This document shows, in pieces, positions 54,292 through 63,121 of a DNA stretch of 64,000 nucleotides (positions within the stretch are counted from its first letter, which is position 1; each line of letters opens with the position of its first letter). A program made the translations under genes and the position numbers. The stretch lies in contig JBFLXY010000003.1 of NCBI GenBank assembly GCA_040757055.1, forward strand, positions 186,001 to 250,000. The letters run 5' to 3'. The notes below the pieces were generated by a model. It was given only the letters and a program-made list of their open reading frames with translations. It did no database searches and had not been told where the DNA came from. The stretch comes from JAJZRJ01 sp040757055 (GTDB lineage: Bacteria; Desulfobacterota; Desulfobulbia; Desulfobulbales; Desulfurivibrionaceae).

Positions 54292-55503
54292 ATGGAACGG
54301 TTTGCGGATCTGTTTGCAGAGAGCGTCAAGGGTGGCGGGGCCAGGCTGACCCCGGGCCAGCAGGTGGAGGCCACGGTGGTGAGCGTCGCCCGGGAGTGGA
54401 TCTTCATCGACCTTGGCGGCAAGAGCGAAGGGGTGGTGGCGAAGTCCGAGTTCCTCGATGGGGAGGGCAACTGCACCGTCAAGGAGGGGGATCGGGTCAC
54501 GGTCTATTTTCTTGCCGACAGGAAGCAGGAAAAGATTTTCACTACCAAGGTGAGCGGCAGCGCCGCCGCGGCCCATCTCGAAGAGGCATACCGCAGCGGT
54601 GTGCCGGTGGAGGGCACCGTGGAGCAGGAGACCAAGGGTGGCTTCCTGGTAAAGCTCGGCGGCTCTACCCGTGCCTTCTGCCCCTACTCGCAGATGGGTT
54701 TGAGAAGGGTGGAAAATGCCGAGATATACCTGGGCCAGCGGTTGCCCTTCCGGGTCATGGAGTTCCGCGAGGGCGGCAGGAACATCCTCCTCTCCCACCG
54801 CCAGGTGCTGGAGGCAGAGAGGGAGCAGCGCAAGGAAGAGTTGCAGCAGACCCTCAAGGTGGGAGATCGCATCAAGGGGACCATCTCCTCCATTCAGAAA
54901 TTCGGCGCCTTTGTCGACATCGGCGGCATCGAGGGGCTGATCCCGGCCTCGGAGATCGGTTGGGGTGAGGTGCGGGACATCCACGGCCACCTGAACGTGG
55001 GCCAGCAGGTGGAGGTGGTGGTGAAGAACCTCGACTGGAACAAGGAGCGCTACTCCTTCAGCCTCAAGGAGACCCTGCCCGACCCGTGGGAGACCGCGGC
55101 GGGCCGCTTCCCCGAGGGTTCGATCCACAAGGGGATCGTGAGCCGGTTGGCCGACTTCGGCGCCTTTGTCACCCTGGCCGAGGGCATCGACGGCTTGGTC
55201 CATGTCTCGAACCTGGGCGCCGGCCGCAAGATCCATCACCCCCGCGAGGTGGTGCAGCCTGGGGCCGAGATCGAGGTGAAGGTGGAGAGCCTCGATGTGG
55301 AGAAGCACCGCCTCTCCCTTTCCGTGCCCCGCACGGTGGGCAGCGAGGAGAAGGCAGCCAGGCCGGAAAAGGGCGGCGGCAAGAAGAAGGAGGCCGCAGA
55401 GGACAACCGCGGCGACTTCAAGGAGTACATGGCCCAGAAGCCGGCAGCCGCCAAGTCGTTGGGCACCTTTGCCGATCTGTTCAAAGAGAAGGTGAAGAAG
55501 TAA
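54292..55503 (+). CDS. S1-domain RNA-binding protein (ribosomal protein S1-like)
   Basis: Protein of 403 residues with four S1/OB repeats: about 20-90, 105-170, 190-260 and 275-350; repeats three and four are the clearest (KGTISSIQKFGAFVDIGG, KGIVSRLADFGAFVTLAEG). The segment FADLF occurs at both ends (residues 4-8 and near 393). A Lys/Glu linker precedes the C-terminus. Shorter than E. coli S1, so it may be a specialised translation or mRNA-binding factor. Confidence 0.9.
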   Translation: MERFADLFAESVKGGGARLTPGQQVEATVVSVAREWIFIDLGGKSEGVVAKSEFLDGEGNCTVKEGDRVTVYFLADRKQEKIFTTKVSGSAAAAHLEEAYRSGVPVEGTVEQETKGGFLVKLGGSTRAFCPYSQMGLRRVENAEIYLGQRLPFRVMEFREGGRNILLSHRQVLEAEREQRKEELQQTLKVGDRIKGTISSIQKFGAFVDIGGIEGLIPASEIGWGEVRDIHGHLNVGQQVEVVVKNLDWNKERYSFSLKETLPDPWETAAGRFPEGSIHKGIVSRLADFGAFVTLAEGIDGLVHVSNLGAGRKIHHPREVVQPGAEIEVKVESLDVEKHRLSLSVPRTVGSEEKAARPEKGGGKKKEAAEDNRGDFKEYMAQKPAAAKSLGTFADLFKEKVKK

Positions 55504-55509
55504 GGGCGG

Positions 55510-55800
55510 TCAGCGGGATGAGCTTTCGCTGATGATGCGGAAGGTTTCTTCGTAGAAGGTCTTGCGCGGGCCGAGGGCTACTACCTCAGTGACGCCCTTT
55601 TCGGAAATGCGGTAGACGATCCGCATGTTCTTGACCCGCAGGCTGCGGAGGCCGGCAAGTTCCTCGCGCAGCATCTTGCCGCAGTGCGGGTCATCCAGCA
55701 GCATGGCAAAGGCGGCCTTGAACCGTTTTTTGAGTTCCGGATGCAGGCCGCGCACCAGCGCGGCCACTTCCTCCGGCATCCGGATGGAAGAGCGCTGCAT
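55510..55800 (-). CDS. RelE/ParE-family toxin
   Basis: Protein of 96 residues. The end carries the RelE pattern LRSLRVKNMRIVYRISEKGV and VVALGPRKTFYEE. It follows its antitoxin by three bases. It is probably a ribosome-dependent mRNase. Confidence 0.85.
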   Translation of the reverse strand: MQRSSIRMPEEVAALVRGLHPELKKRFKAAFAMLLDDPHCGKMLREELAGLRSLRVKNMRIVYRISEKGVTEVVALGPRKTFYEETFRIISESSSR

Positions 55801-55803
55801 CGC

Positions 55804-56064
55804 CTAGCCGAACAGCTCGTCCAGAGTGTAGAGCTTGGCCTTTTTCTTCTTGAGCGCAGCCAGCCCCTCTTTGATCTCCGCCATCAGCTCGGTGTCGTTC
55901 TTCACCGCGATGGTCTCCTGCCACCCCTCGAATTCCTCCGGGCTCACCAATACCGCGGCCGGCTGGCCGTTCTTGGTGATGACCACCTCTTCGTTGGTGA
56001 CCTGGAGCGCCTCCACCAGGGCGCTCAACTTCATCTTCGCTTCGGAAAGGGAAAGGGTTTTCAT
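55804..56064 (-). CDS. Phd/YefM-type antitoxin
   Basis: Protein of 86 residues with SLSEAKMKLSALVEALQ and VVITKNGQPAAVLVSPEEF, the Phd/YefM DNA-binding fold. A Lys-rich stretch (KKKKAK) precedes the C-terminus. The upstream region holds a promoter with direct-repeat operators. Confidence 0.9.
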   Translation of the reverse strand: MKTLSLSEAKMKLSALVEALQVTNEEVVITKNGQPAAVLVSPEEFEGWQETIAVKNDTELMAEIKEGLAALKKKKAKLYTLDELFG

Positions 56065-56094
56065 GGAAGACTCCTATTCAGGTTGACCAGAATT

Positions 56095-56137
56095 AAGGTC
56101 ATTATATCCGGTTGGAAATCGGATCGCAAGGTCATTA
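56095..56137 (-). promoter_or_regulatory. Promoter with two operator repeats for the RelE/Phd pair
   Basis: On the minus strand TTGCGA (56124-56129), 17 bases and TATAAT (56101-56106). The ten-base repeat TAATGACCTT overlaps both boxes (56128-56137 and 56095-56104, spaced 33 bases), and ATCCG-N9-CGGAT lies between them. Confidence 0.7.
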
Positions 56138-56198
56138 CTGACGTTGCGCATTTCCTCGTAACCGCAGGGCGCAGATTCGCTGGCAGGAGTGAGCCCGC

Positions 56199-56848
56199 CT
56201 AAAATTTCATCAAATCCGAGAGAGTGAGGATGACCTTACCCTTGGTGCCCGGCGCGTTCATGAGATGCCAGGCCGTGTATTGCTCGGCATAGAGGGTGGC
56301 CGAGGTCATGCCGTCGAGCGGTACTACCACCTGCAAGCCGCGCAGCGCGGCCCGGTAGCGGTGTGGAGCACCGCGCCCTCCGCCGCGTTGCCGACGATGA
56401 CCACGGTCCTGATCTTGCGGTCGGCCAGAATCTTTTCCAACTCCGTGTTGTAAAACTTGTCTACGCCGGACTGGACGACCGGCGCCTCGCCCACCGGCTG
56501 CACGCCGGGCAGGATGGTCTGCGGGGAGCCTTTCATGGTGAGACTGTAGACCACGGCAATGCCGTGTTGCCGGGCTTGGTCGAGCAGGGCCCTGATGCGC
56601 GGCACCGACTCCGGGCAACGGGGGCGGCGCTCCTTGTTGCAGGTCCACTCCTCGATGTCGAGGATAAGCAGCGCGCTGCTCTTCGGATCGAGTTGCGCCG
56701 GCTGGATTTTCACCGGGGGCGGTGCCTTGATCTCGCCCCAGAGGTCGAGAAGATTCTTTTCCTCAGCCGCGGCGAATCGCGGGCAGAGAAGAACGATGGC
56801 CAGAAGAAGAGCTATCCTCCATAGGGCTCTGCGATTTCCTTTCCGCAT
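56199..56848 (-). pseudogene. Periplasmic isochorismatase-family hydrolase with a one-base frameshift
   Basis: The first frame (from 56848) encodes a signal peptide (LLLAIVLLCPRFAAAEE), then ALLILDIEEWTCNK, PESVPRIRALLDQARQ and VVIVGNAAEGAVLHTAT. The family sequence then continues in another frame as AALRGLQVVVPLDGMTS and the normal end, stopping at 56199. The shift lies at the GGG run (plus-strand CCC, 56351-56353); one lost G restores HTATGAALRG. The catalytic Cys usually following the VG segment is Ala (NAAEGA), which may also indicate a non-catalytic protein. A sequencing error is possible. Confidence 0.8.
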
Positions 56849-57154
56849 GGAACCACCTCTTATTCAGTCGCTGTTATGGCGGACCGCTTTGCGCAACGCC
56901 TTGGCCTTGCCCGCCTTGATGATGATTACCCCCTCCGCGCTGATCCTGCGGTCGCTGGCGGCCTTCACGCCGCCGAGCCATTGACCCAGGCCGCGGCCGA
57001 GGATCATGCCGGGAAGACCGTCACGATTTGCGGCATCGGCCCCGCTGCGGCCTGTCGCAACAGGCTGCTCATGGTGTTCCTCGGCAACATGCCGATACTC
57101 CGGCAGGGATGAGCAGGACCTTTTCGCCTTTCCGTGTTTTTTCGCGAATTGATT
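56849..57154. other. Intergenic region, no supported gene
   Basis: A 47-codon minus-strand frame (57007-56864) ends 15 bases before the isochorismatase start, but it lacks a ribosome binding site and family. It may be the remnant of a decayed gene. Confidence 0.4.
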
Positions 57155-57193
57155 TTCCGCGGAAGCGTCTTATGCTATAATAGTTCCGTGGAA
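57155..57193 (+). promoter_or_regulatory. Extended -10 promoter flanked by paired dyads
   Basis: TATGCTATAAT places the -10 at 57176-57181. TTCCGCGGAA (57155-57164) and TTCCGTGGAA (57184-57193) flank it, 29 bases apart, suggesting a repressor pair. Confidence 0.55.
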
Positions 57194-57233
57194 AAACGAA
57201 GCGGCGGACAAAATCCGTACAAGGAGGTGGGTT

Positions 57234-57569
57234 ATGGTTCTTGATCCGACCAGTGCGACCCCCACGGCAACGCGGGCGGAACGCCCCGATGTCGCCAGCC
57301 AGACCAACGAGCCGGAGCGGGTGCGGCCCGAGCGGCCGGAGACCGGACAGACCAGCGAGGCCGCGCCGGCGGTGGTGACCAATCTCTCGGCTGCCGCGCT
57401 GGAGACCGCGCGGCCGGTGAACGAGGCGCAGCAGGCGGCGGACGAGAACCGGGCCAGGGAGGCGGTGCAGGCCGCGGAACAGCGCGACCGCGCCCAGGAG
57501 GCCGCGGCCCAGAATGAGGCCCGCGCCCAGGAAAAGGCGCGGAGTTCGCGGCTCGACGTGGTGGTTTAA
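57234..57569 (+). CDS. Low-complexity Ala/Glu/Arg-rich protein
   Basis: Protein of 111 residues, not recognised. AAGGAGGTGG before the ATG, a good promoter and a terminator after support a real gene. The first half is rich in Pro, Thr and Glu; residues about 60-105 are an Ala/Glu/Arg-rich helix, probably coiled coil (AQQAADENRAREAVQAAEQR). No signal peptide or Cys. The C-terminus is hydrophobic (LDVVV). Confidence 0.65.
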   Translation: MVLDPTSATPTATRAERPDVASQTNEPERVRPERPETGQTSEAAPAVVTNLSAAALETARPVNEAQQAADENRAREAVQAAEQRDRAQEAAAQNEARAQEKARSSRLDVVV

Positions 57570-57599
57570 GCCGGGGGTGTCGCGAAAGGCGCAGCAGCG

Positions 57600-57622
57600 G
57601 GGAGGCGGAAGCCTCCCTTTTT
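57600..57622 (+). terminator. Terminator after the low-complexity protein gene
   Basis: GGGAGGC-GGAA-GCCTCCC followed by five T. Confidence 0.85.
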
Positions 57623-57631
57623 CGTGGCAGG

Positions 57632-58522
57632 CTAGAATCCCAGTTCCTTGAGCATCCGCGGATTCCTGGTCCAGTTCTTTTCCACCTTGACCCAGAGCTT
57701 GAGCATCACCTTCTGGTCGAGGAGTTCCTCGATCTCCCGCCGCGCCGCCTGGCCGATGGCTTTCAGCATGGCGCCGCCCTTGCCGATGATGATCCCCTTC
57801 TGCGAATCCTTTTCCACGATGATGGTGGCGTGGATGGTGGTGAGCCCTTTTGTTCCGTCCTCCTTGAAGCTCTCCACCGTCACCGCGGTGGAATAGGGCA
57901 CCTCGTCCCGCGCCTTCAGAAAGACCTTTTCCCGGATCATCTCCGCCACGATGAAGCGTTCGGTGGCATCGGTGGGGATTTCCTCCGGGTAGAGACGCGG
58001 CCCCACCGGCAGCAGTCGGCAGAGTTCGCTGACGAGCAGTTCGGTGCCGTCGCCGGTCATGGCCGAAAGCGGGACCATCGCGGCAAAGGGAAAAAGTCCC
58101 TGGTAGGCGGTGAGGATGGGCAGCAGCTTCTCCTTGGCCACGGTGTCGATCTTGTTGAGCACCAGCACCACGGGCTGCCCTTCCTTGGGCAGGTATTGGG
58201 GCGGACTCTTGCCCGGCAGCAGCATGGTGACATCGACCATGAAGACCACGGCATCCACCTCGGCCAAGGTGGTCAGCGCGATTTTCACCATCTCGAGGTT
58301 GAGCGGGTCGCGGGCCTGATGGATGCCCGGGGTGTCGAGGAGGACGATCTGATACTCAGGCCCGTTCACCACGCCGACGATGCGGTTGCGGGTGGTCTGC
58401 GGCTTGGGGCTGACGATGGAGATCTTCTGGCCGAGAAGGCTGTTCAGCAGCGTCGATTTGCCGACGTTGGGCGGTCCGATCAGGGCCACGATGCCGGATT
58501 TGACAGGGGTGGATTCGTGCAT
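57632..58522 (-). CDS. era: GTPase Era
   Basis: Protein of 296 residues, normal length. G motifs: GPPNVGKS (G1), the switch PKPQTTRNRI, DTPGIHQ (G3), NKID (G4) and the SAMTGDG region (G5). The C-terminal KH domain has KGIIIGKGGAMLKAIG. It binds 16S rRNA in 30S assembly. RBS GGAAAGG before ATG 58522. The frame continues upstream as an open frame without meaning. Confidence 0.97.
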   Translation of the reverse strand: MHESTPVKSGIVALIGPPNVGKSTLLNSLLGQKISIVSPKPQTTRNRIVGVVNGPEYQIVLLDTPGIHQARDPLNLEMVKIALTTLAEVDAVVFMVDVTMLLPGKSPPQYLPKEGQPVVLVLNKIDTVAKEKLLPILTAYQGLFPFAAMVPLSAMTGDGTELLVSELCRLLPVGPRLYPEEIPTDATERFIVAEMIREKVFLKARDEVPYSTAVTVESFKEDGTKGLTTIHATIIVEKDSQKGIIIGKGGAMLKAIGQAARREIEELLDQKVMLKLWVKVEKNWTRNPRMLKELGF

Positions 58523-58711
58523 GGCCTTTCCGTGGAGAGTGGTTGTCGCGCCACTATAGTCAATTTTCGGCCTGGTCGCTTGCAGAATCCTCGGCCGGGT
58601 CGTTTGCGCTCTTGCCCTGGATGTGTCATTGTTTCTTGATGACAAGGGTGGCAAATCCTGGTAGCTTGGGCAACTTTTCGCCCCTGCGCAAACCCTGGCG
58701 TACGACACCAC

Positions 58712-60709
58712 ATGGCATCCATCGGCAGAATTGTTGAATATATCGAGCACGGCAAATTTTACTGCGCCGTGGTCCTGGAGGAGTCGGTCCGGCGCCTGCG
58801 CATATTGAACCAGCATGGCCGCGAGACCAACCTGCCCGAGGCGCGGGCCACCCACCAGACCACCGTGGCGTTGCCGCCGGGTTTGAGCCGCGACGAAATG
58901 CAGCAGCGGCTCAGGGAGACCGACCAGCGGCGTCAGGCGCTCATGGCCGAAGTGAATCTCGCCGAGATCTGGGAGCTGGCCAGGGACAACGCCGATGCCC
59001 TCTTTGCCCCCGCCTTCCTCGCCGGCCTCATCTTCGGCGAGGAGCCGGACGACGACCAGGTGGCAGCCTTTCTGCGCGCCGTCTTCCTCGACCACCTCTA
59101 TTTCAAATACAAGGATGGCCGTATCGCCGTGCACCACCCCGAGGTGGTGGCGCAATTGCGGGCCAGGCATGAAAAGGAGGCGGAGCGGGAGGCGCTGCTC
59201 GGCCGCGGGGCGGAAAATCTGCGCAGGCTGGCCATGGACGGCGAGGTGCCGGCGGCGTGGCCTGAACGCGACCTCTGCCTCAAGCTGGTGGCGGATTTCT
59301 ATCTCCAGGGGAACGATGCGCCCGATGCGGCCCTGGCCCGGGAGATGCTGAAGTCCGCCGGACTCACCCGGCCCCATGATCCCTATTCTCTTTTGGTCAG
59401 GGCCGGGGTCTGGCATCCGGACGAGAACATTCCCCTCCTCAAGAGCGGGATCGCCGCCACCTTCAGCGAGGAGCTGCTGGCCCTGGCCCAGGTGCCGGAG
59501 CCTACGGCCGAGGAACTGCTGGCCGACCCGCGCCGTCGTGATCTCACCCATCTGCCGCTCCTGACCATTGATGGCGCCGAAACCCGCGACTACGACGATG
59601 CCCTCCATCTGGAAAAATGCGCCGATGATGGCTACCGCGTGGGCATCCACGTCTCGGACGTGGCCTTCTACGTCAAGCCGGGCAGCCCGATTTTTGCCGA
59701 GGCCCTGCGCCGCGTCACCTCGATCTATTTTGATGACATGGTGGTGCCCATGTTGCCACGGGCCCTCTCCGAGGGGGTCTGCAGCCTGATTGCCGGCCGG
59801 CCGCGGGTGGCAATGAGCTTTCTGGTGGAACTCTCCGCCGATGGCGAAGTTCGGGGCTATGAGATCGTGCCCAGCGTGGTAAAGGTACAGCGGCAGCTCA
59901 CCTACCCGCAGGCCGAGGGAATGATGGAGCAGGACGAGACCCTGCGGCTGCTCCGTGACCTGAGCCGCCGGCTCCAGCACCGCCGCATCCAGAATGGGGC
60001 GGTGCTGCTGCCAATCCCGGACGTTAACATTCGCATCGGTCCGGATGGCGTGCCGCAGGTGGGTCTGGCCGAGGTGGACACCCCCGCCCGTCTGCTGGTG
60101 GCCGAATTCATGGTGCTGGCCAATACCCTGGCCGCCGAGTTTCTGGCCGGCCGCGCGGCGCCAGGCCTGTTCCGCCTGCAGGAGGAACCCTACCAGCGGG
60201 TGGCGCAAGGCTACCAGCGCGATCTTTTCACCATCTGGCGCCAGCGCAAGCAACTGAAGCCCGGTCAGCTACTGACCACGCCCGGCTACCACAGCGGCGT
60301 CGGGGTCATGCAGTACACCACCGTCACGTCGCCCATCCGGCGGCTGCTCGATCTGGTGATGCAGCATCAGATTCATCAGCTCAGGCAGGGAGCGGGGATC
60401 TGCTTTGGCGAGCAGGAGTTGCGCGGCGTCATCGGCGCCATCAACACCGTGCAGCCCCGGGTGAACCAGGCCCGTCGCGACCGCCACCGTTACTGGCTGC
60501 TCAAGTATCTGGCCGCCCGCCTTGGCCGCCGGATGGAGGCCCTGGTGGTGGGCAAGGGGCCGCGCCGGGTCAATGTGGTGCTGCTCGATTGTCTGCTGGA
60601 GGGGGAGCTGCCGCCTAATCAGGGGCCGGGTATCCAGCCGGGCGACACGGTGGAGGTGCGCATCGCCAGGGCCGAGCCGCTGGAGGGCCTCCTGCGCCTG
60701 GAATGGTGA
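58712..60709 (+). CDS. RNB-domain 3'-5' exoribonuclease (RNase II/R family)
   Basis: Protein of 665 residues. An N-terminal part (about 1-270) is not the usual cold-shock pair. The RNB core starts about 275 with LTIDGAETRDYDDALHLE, giving the catalytic Asp cluster, and continues with YRVGIHVSDVAFYV, SIYFDDMVVPMLP and the end ...YTTVTSPIRRLLDLV. A short C-terminal part may be an S1-like strand set. This architecture matches the RNB proteins of Desulfobacterota and cyanobacteria rather than E. coli RNase R. Divergent from era. Confidence 0.88.
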   Translation: MASIGRIVEYIEHGKFYCAVVLEESVRRLRILNQHGRETNLPEARATHQTTVALPPGLSRDEMQQRLRETDQRRQALMAEVNLAEIWELARDNADALFAPAFLAGLIFGEEPDDDQVAAFLRAVFLDHLYFKYKDGRIAVHHPEVVAQLRARHEKEAEREALLGRGAENLRRLAMDGEVPAAWPERDLCLKLVADFYLQGNDAPDAALAREMLKSAGLTRPHDPYSLLVRAGVWHPDENIPLLKSGIAATFSEELLALAQVPEPTAEELLADPRRRDLTHLPLLTIDGAETRDYDDALHLEKCADDGYRVGIHVSDVAFYVKPGSPIFAEALRRVTSIYFDDMVVPMLPRALSEGVCSLIAGRPRVAMSFLVELSADGEVRGYEIVPSVVKVQRQLTYPQAEGMMEQDETLRLLRDLSRRLQHRRIQNGAVLLPIPDVNIRIGPDGVPQVGLAEVDTPARLLVAEFMVLANTLAAEFLAGRAAPGLFRLQEEPYQRVAQGYQRDLFTIWRQRKQLKPGQLLTTPGYHSGVGVMQYTTVTSPIRRLLDLVMQHQIHQLRQGAGICFGEQELRGVIGAINTVQPRVNQARRDRHRYWLLKYLAARLGRRMEALVVGKGPRRVNVVLLDCLLEGELPPNQGPGIQPGDTVEVRIARAEPLEGLLRLEW

Positions 60710-60715
60710 ATTGCT

Positions 60716-60870
60716 TCCTCAATCAAGCGGTAACTTCGCCGCTTCGCTGCTGCCGGCTCAACGCACTGCGCGGCTCCTCGCCGCACTGAACTGCACCGTC
60801 CCGTCGCTGCTCGTTCGTCAACGGGCCAAAGGCCCATCCACTGCCTTCGCGTTTCCATCTTGATTGAGGA
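60716..60870. repeat. 155-bp inverted-repeat element (MITE-like)
   Basis: TCCTCAATCAAG (60716-60727) and CTTGATTGAGGA (60859-60870) are perfect 12-bp terminal inverted repeats. The interior has no gene. It fills the gap between two convergent genes. Confidence 0.6.
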
Positions 60871-60886
60871 TGGAATTGGTTACAGG

Positions 60887-61081
60887 TTAGTCGTAGATGA
60901 TGGCGGTATAGCGTTCGAGAATTGCCTCGGTGGCGGAGTCCAGCCGGTCCGCCACCTCGTGGATCTGGAACTCCTTGCCGCAGCGGGTGCAGCGCATCCG
61001 GATGCGGCGGCACATGCGAAGCACCTCGAGCGCGCCTTCGCATTCCTTGCAGGGCATGGTGGTGGGGATGGTGACCGACAT
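60887..61081 (-). CDS. Small dual-CXXC protein
   Basis: Protein of 64 residues from ATG 61081. Two pairs, CKEC and CTRC, about 20 residues apart, then EFQIHEVADRLDSATEAILE. It resembles the dual-CXXC small (seleno)protein group of deltaproteobacteria; here all four are ordinary Cys. A GTG at 61090 overlapping the pyrE stop is an alternative start. Likely metal-binding; role unknown. Confidence 0.75.
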   Translation of the reverse strand: MSVTIPTTMPCKECEGALEVLRMCRRIRMRCTRCGKEFQIHEVADRLDSATEAILERYTAIIYD

Positions 61082-61086
61082 GCTCC

Positions 61087-61638
61087 TCACGCCAGCAGGC
61101 TGGTCCGGGTGAAGAGAGCTTTGAGCGGGTACCCCTTGGCCGCCAGGGCCTCGGCCCCGCCCTCCTCGCGGTCGATGATGGTCGCCACCAGGCCGACCTT
61201 ATACCCTTGGGCCGTCACCCGGTCGATCACCTTGAGCAGCGTGCCGCCGGTGGTGACCACGTCCTCCATCAGGGCCACGGTGGCGCCGGCGGGAATATTC
61301 TGCTGCCCCTCGATGTACGCCTCGGTGCCGTGCTTCTTCGACTCCTTGCGGACGATAAAGGCCGGAATCGGCGCTTTTTCCAGAAAGCTCACCACGGAAA
61401 TCGCGGTGACAATGGGGTCGGCGCCCAGGGTCATGCCTCCCACCGCGTCGATTCTGATGCCGCTTCGCCGGATCAGTTCATAGAGGAGCTTGCCGGTGAG
61501 ATATCCCCCTTCAGCCGAAAGGGTCGTCTGTTTGCCGTCGATGTAAAAATCCGATTCCTTGCCGGAAGAAAGTGTGAATTTGCCGTGACGGTAGGATTTT
61601 TCCAGCAGTATGGCCTTGAGTCGTGTCGTGTCGTCCAC
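61087..61638 (-). CDS. pyrE: Orotate phosphoribosyltransferase
   Basis: Protein of 183 residues. FTLSSGKESDFYIDGKQTTL is the orotate-binding start; the PRPP motif reads VALMEDVVTTGGTLLKVID. Pyrimidine synthesis. The dual-CXXC gene follows with overlap. Confidence 0.97.
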   Translation of the reverse strand: MDDTTRLKAILLEKSYRHGKFTLSSGKESDFYIDGKQTTLSAEGGYLTGKLLYELIRRSGIRIDAVGGMTLGADPIVTAISVVSFLEKAPIPAFIVRKESKKHGTEAYIEGQQNIPAGATVALMEDVVTTGGTLLKVIDRVTAQGYKVGLVATIIDREEGGAEALAAKGYPLKALFTRTSLLA

Positions 61639-61670
61639 AAAAAGGTCCTCATTCGTTGCGGACCGCCCGG

Positions 61671-63119
61671 CTATGCCGACGGGCGGCGTGCGTCCTGGGT
61701 GATGATGAAGTCGGTCAGTTCGATCAGAAAGGTGTTCAGGTTCTGGATCGCGGCAAACTGCAGATTCATGTTGATGTTGGAGAGCATCTCGCCCAAGCCC
61801 TCCTGGTGATTCAGGGCGCGGAGGAAGGCGAGCACCACGTTGCGGTCGAACTTGATGTCGATGCCGTCGCAGAGGATGCGCAGCGCCTCTTCCACCGAGA
61901 GGGCATCGCGATAGGGGCGCTTCGAGGTGAGCGCATCGAAGACGTCGGCCACCGCGATGACCCGGGCAAAGAAGGAGATTTTTTCGCCTTCGAGTCCCAG
62001 CGGGTAGCCGGTGCCGTCCAGCCGTTCGTGGTGCTGCACCGCCGCGTCGACGATAAAGGCGGGCAGCTTGATCGGCTGCAGGATCTTGTCGGTGAATTCC
62101 GGATGGCGCCGAATCTCGCAGAACTCCTCGGCGGTGAGCTTGCCGGGTTTCCCGAGAATCGCCTCCGAGATGCCGATCTTGCCCAGGTCGTGCATGTAGG
62201 CGGCGATTTCCAGATCGTTCAGTTGTTTCTGGTCGATGTTGAGATGGCGGCCGATGGCGATGGTGTATTTGGCCACCCGGAAGGAGTGGCCATGGGTGTA
62301 TTCGTCCTTGGCGTCGATGGCGGCGGCCAGGGCCTTGACCGTGTTGAGGTAGAGGTCCTGGAGGCTGTCATAGAGGCGCAGGGTCTCGAAGGTGGGCGAG
62401 ATGATGTTTTCGATGATGCTGACGAATTTTTTCTCGTAGGCCGAGAAGAAACGGTGGTCTTTGGTGCGGGCGAAGACCACGTAGCCGCTGTGGCCCTCCT
62501 TTTCCTTGATCGGCGAGTAGAGCAGGGAGGCGCCGTCCTCGCAGGTGAAGATGATGGTGTTGTCGGCAGCCTTCTGAAGCGAAGGCCGTTTTTCGAGACA
62601 GGCCTGCTGTTCGGGGGTGAGGTTGTAGCTGACCTGGATCTTTTCCTCCCAGCGGCCTTTGGTGCTGATCAGGGCGTGGTCGGCGCCGATGGTCTGGGCG
62701 ATTTCGCTCAGGATGATCTCGTAGCAGCGGGTCAGGTCGTCGATGCCGATGATCTTGCGGGCCAGCTTGTAGAGGAAGTTGAGCTGGCTGGAGAGCTGGA
62801 GCATTTCGTCGCTGGTTTCCCGCAGCTCCACCTCGCGTTCCAGTTGGGAGTTCAAGACGGTGAGGGCAAAGGCGATGTGCGGCGCGGCGTTGGCCAGGGC
62901 ATCTTCGTTTGCGGCGGCGCAGGTGAGGCCGCCGATGTTGCTGGCGAAGCGGAAGGGATGGAACTGGCCGACGCTGCCGGCGGCGGCATTGCCGTGCTGC
63001 AGCAGGAGCTGGCCGTCGCTGTCGGTCACCGTCACTGCCAGCCGGTGATGGTCGGCCAGGTAGGCAAGGGTCTCGGTGAGCAGCGCGGAGTCGTAAAGGT
63101 AGTCCTGGATGGAGGCCAT
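61671..63119 (-). CDS. GAF and HD-GYP domain signalling protein
   Basis: Protein of 482 residues. An N-terminal part of about 110 residues contains a small sensor and a short coiled coil; a GAF domain spans about 115-260; the HD-GYP domain spans about 265-430 with HGHSFRVAKYT, YMHDLGKIGI, HHERLDGTGYP and DVFDALTSKRPYR. The HD and GYP residues are intact, so c-di-GMP hydrolysis is expected. It follows the response regulator gene by two bases. Confidence 0.92.
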   Translation of the reverse strand: MASIQDYLYDSALLTETLAYLADHHRLAVTVTDSDGQLLLQHGNAAAGSVGQFHPFRFASNIGGLTCAAANEDALANAAPHIAFALTVLNSQLEREVELRETSDEMLQLSSQLNFLYKLARKIIGIDDLTRCYEIILSEIAQTIGADHALISTKGRWEEKIQVSYNLTPEQQACLEKRPSLQKAADNTIIFTCEDGASLLYSPIKEKEGHSGYVVFARTKDHRFFSAYEKKFVSIIENIISPTFETLRLYDSLQDLYLNTVKALAAAIDAKDEYTHGHSFRVAKYTIAIGRHLNIDQKQLNDLEIAAYMHDLGKIGISEAILGKPGKLTAEEFCEIRRHPEFTDKILQPIKLPAFIVDAAVQHHERLDGTGYPLGLEGEKISFFARVIAVADVFDALTSKRPYRDALSVEEALRILCDGIDIKFDRNVVLAFLRALNHQEGLGEMLSNINMNLQFAAIQNLNTFLIELTDFIITQDARRPSA

Positions 63120-63121
63120 CC

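Noticed and set aside
56864..57007. A 47-residue minus-strand gene before the isochorismatase
   Set aside because: It lacks a ribosome binding site and a recognisable family; it is kept only as a possible remnant.
58523..60253. N-terminal extension of Era by about 570 residues
   Set aside because: The open frame upstream of 58522 is antisense to the RNB exonuclease; Era begins at its usual length with a good ribosome binding site.
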